DNA of 9,670 bases from Armatimonadota bacterium. GTDB taxonomy: Bacteria; Armatimonadota; Fimbriimonadia; Fimbriimonadales; Fimbriimonadaceae. Location of the stretch: the NCBI GenBank assembly GCA_023428805.1, contig JAEYWW010000181.1:1-9670 (forward strand), read 5' to 3'. Below are positions 8,461-9,670 of this stretch, piece by piece. The notes below the pieces were generated by a model. That model had not been told where the DNA came from. It saw only the letters and a program-made list of their open reading frames with translations, and made no database searches. Positions within the stretch are counted from its first letter, which is position 1. Every line of letters begins with the position of its first letter. A program made the translations under genes and the position numbers.

Positions 8461-9036
8461 ATGATGAGGGGCGTTCTCGCTCTCGTTTTGGTGGCGGCGT
8501 CAGGGTTTGCGATGGCCCAGACGCCCAAGGAGATGTCGGCGGAGTCAATGAACCGCGGGCAGACCATGGCTGACGCCATCCAGTCAGCGGCGGGCACAGA
8601 CGCCGCCTTTTTCGCGGCGGGGCTTGTCAAAGAAGGCTCGCGCGGCGACCTTGCGGCGCAGGTTCAGTACCCCAGCGACGAGATCATTATTCTCAAGCTC
8701 TCCGGCGCTCAAATCAAGGATGCTTTGGAGAGATCGATTTCCCTGCATCCGTCGGCGAATCCCGCCTTTCTCTACACAGCGGGCATGGAAGTCACCTTCA
8801 ACGCCAAAAATGCGCCCGACTCCCGCATCACTTCGGTCACGATCAATGGCTCTGCCATGAACGCCACCGCCACCTACCGCGTCGCCATGCCAGGCTCGCT
8901 GGCGCGGGGCGGATTGGGCTATTTTTCCGTGTGGGATAAAAAGCATATTGAGTCCACGGTGCAGGGCGCGACGGTCGAATCCGCACTCAAGGGCAAGTCG
9001 GTCAGTCCGAGCACGTCCCGTTGGCGGGCTGCATAA
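8461..9036 (+). CDS. Exported stand-alone 5'-nucleotidase C-terminal-like domain
   Basis: This 191-residue protein begins with a clear signal peptide: MMRGVLALVLVAASGFAMA, cleavage expected before Gln20. The rest resembles the C-terminal, substrate-specificity domain of UshA-type 5'-nucleotidases (5_nucleotid_C). Matching elements are an N-terminal helix (MADAIQSAAGTDAAFF), LKLSGAQIKDALERSIS (79-95), FLYTAGMEVTFN (103-114), ITSVTINGSAMNATATYRVAMPGSLARGG (123-151) and GYFSV. In full-length enzymes this domain follows a two-metal metallophosphatase domain, which is absent here. The upstream 176 bp are non-coding, so it is not a recent frameshift product. The GGIR-type loop of the family is replaced by GLVKEGSRGD (54-63). 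It is probably a periplasmic protein that cannot hydrolyse nucleotides alone; a nucleotide-binding or partner role is inference. It could be co-transcribed with the proteasome alpha-like gene 34 bp downstream. Confidence 0.8.
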   Translation: MMRGVLALVLVAASGFAMAQTPKEMSAESMNRGQTMADAIQSAAGTDAAFFAAGLVKEGSRGDLAAQVQYPSDEIIILKLSGAQIKDALERSISLHPSANPAFLYTAGMEVTFNAKNAPDSRITSVTINGSAMNATATYRVAMPGSLARGGLGYFSVWDKKHIESTVQGATVESALKGKSVSPSTSRWRAA

Positions 9037-9042
9037 CATCCT

Positions 9043-9065
9043 CTGACTGCGTAAAAATCAGTCAG
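9043..9065 (+). promoter_or_regulatory. Hairpin covering the translation start region
   Basis: CTGACTG (9043-9049) and CAGTCAG (9059-9065) form a perfect 7-bp stem with an A-rich nine-base loop. It ends five bases before the ATG at 9071 and contains the only Shine-Dalgarno-like bases there (CAGG, 9063-9066). It lacks a T run, so it is unlikely to be a terminator. In the mRNA it would hinder initiation of the proteasome alpha-like gene unless opened. Confidence 0.5.
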
Positions 9066-9070
9066 GCACT

Positions 9071-9670
9071 ATGTCTCCGTACGACTGGAACGAAAGCCTC
9101 GCACAACGCGAGCAATACATTGACAATCGTCTGGCGTCGGGGATTCCCGTCCTTGCCGTCTCCACTCCCGAAGGGATTCTCTGTGTCACCCTGCGACGCC
9201 AGTCGCGCAAGATTTTTGAGATCTACGACCGCCTCATGCTTTCGGCGGTGGGCATTCAAAGCGACGTGGAGGCAATTCGAACCGCATCAATTGAATTCTG
9301 TCATCAGGAAGGGTGGCAGCGAAGCGAAGATGACGTGACGATCCAGCGTGTCGTCTCCGCGATCAGCCAGCCTGTCAAGAAAGCGTTCTCCGACCTCCGA
9401 ACGGCCCCTCTGATCGCCCGGCTGCTCTTCGCTGAAGTCGGACTGAAGCAGGAAGAGGATCGCTTCATGATCTTGGGCGCGGATGGAGATTTCCACGAAT
9501 CGAAGGATCGAGCCGTGCTGGCAGGCACCGCAGAGCTGGAAGAGGAATTGAAGGAGAAGCTGCGCTCCCTCAAACTCGGCAAGAATCCAGCCAAGCCGCT
9601 GGAAGAGCTTGTCCGAGACAATGTGGGAGAGCGAGGTCGAGATCTGCAAGGCGAAGCGGCTCTCCTGGAG
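9071..9670 (+). CDS. prcA: 20S proteasome alpha-type subunit (partial, 3' end outside)
   Basis: This open frame starts at the ATG at 9071 and runs for 200 codons off the right edge. A stop at 9044 in the same frame and the lack of other ATG/GTG codons fix the start. It looks like a bacterial proteasome alpha subunit, the ring that gates the 20S core and docks the ATPase. It has an N-terminal helix (SLAQREQYIDNRLASGIPVLAV, compare the SPEQAMRERSE region of mycobacterial PrcA), then the beta-sandwich strand EGILCVTL. The hallmark KIFEIYDRLMLSAVGIQSDVEAIRTASIEF (47-76) aligns with KISELYDR...GKFNEFDNLRRGG of PrcA. K47 sits where the activator-docking pocket lysine lies. A segment APLIARLLFAEVG matches the family's VELCVAEV strand. 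There is no N-terminal catalytic Thr, as expected for alpha. Typical PrcA is about 240-250 residues, so about 80% is seen. No prcB, pup/UBact, dop, pafA or mpa lies upstream. The family is fairly secure; whether it is the main alpha subunit or a paralogue is open. Confidence 0.82.
   Translation, partial: MSPYDWNESLAQREQYIDNRLASGIPVLAVSTPEGILCVTLRRQSRKIFEIYDRLMLSAVGIQSDVEAIRTASIEFCHQEGWQRSEDDVTIQRVVSAISQPVKKAFSDLRTAPLIARLLFAEVGLKQEEDRFMILGADGDFHESKDRAVLAGTAELEEELKEKLRSLKLGKNPAKPLEELVRDNVGERGRDLQGEAALLE

Overview
The window looks like an ordinary chromosomal segment of a free-living bacterium, GC-rich (roughly 55-60% by eye). It shows no mobile elements, CRISPR array, tRNA or rRNA. Housekeeping genes (acs, marC, comM, rplK, a kdpE-type regulator) alternate with proteins I do not recognise. 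The most telling gene runs off the right edge: an alpha-type 20S proteasome subunit. Bacterial proteasomes are standard in Actinobacteria but also occur in some Gram-negative-type phyla (Armatimonadota, Nitrospirota and others, with Pup or the Pup-like UBact). The other genes do not look actinobacterial to me. My best guess is a member of Armatimonadota (Fimbriimonas-like) or a similar deep-branching phylum. This is inference only.

Left half (1-5262), all on the minus strand. In transcription order: comM (YifB-type Mg-chelatase-like AAA+ ATPase), marC (six-helix membrane protein), acs (acetyl-CoA synthetase), a 56-codon small gene, and a KdpE-type response regulator. The last three are packed: the acs stop overlaps the small gene's GTG start by one base (TAGTG), and the small gene's stop overlaps the kdpE ATG as ATGA. 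The small gene has a strong ribosome-binding site inside the end of acs. The regulator therefore appears to be translated from the acetate-activation transcript, with no kdpD or kdpFABC in view.

Centre (5263-7695). A divergent, AT-rich intergenic region is followed on the plus strand by three genes of unknown function: an exported beta-rich protein, a small soluble protein, and a membrane protein with a YcxB-like layout. A nested inverted repeat and a very stable 9-bp hairpin lie between the first two.

Right part (7696-9670). rplK (ribosomal protein L11) stands alone, away from its usual secE-nusG-rplK-rplA neighbours. It has a structured 163-bp leader and a clean intrinsic terminator. Next come a small exported protein consisting only of a 5'-nucleotidase C-terminal-like domain, a 7-bp hairpin over the next translation start, and the proteasome alpha-like gene (first 200 codons, open at the window end).
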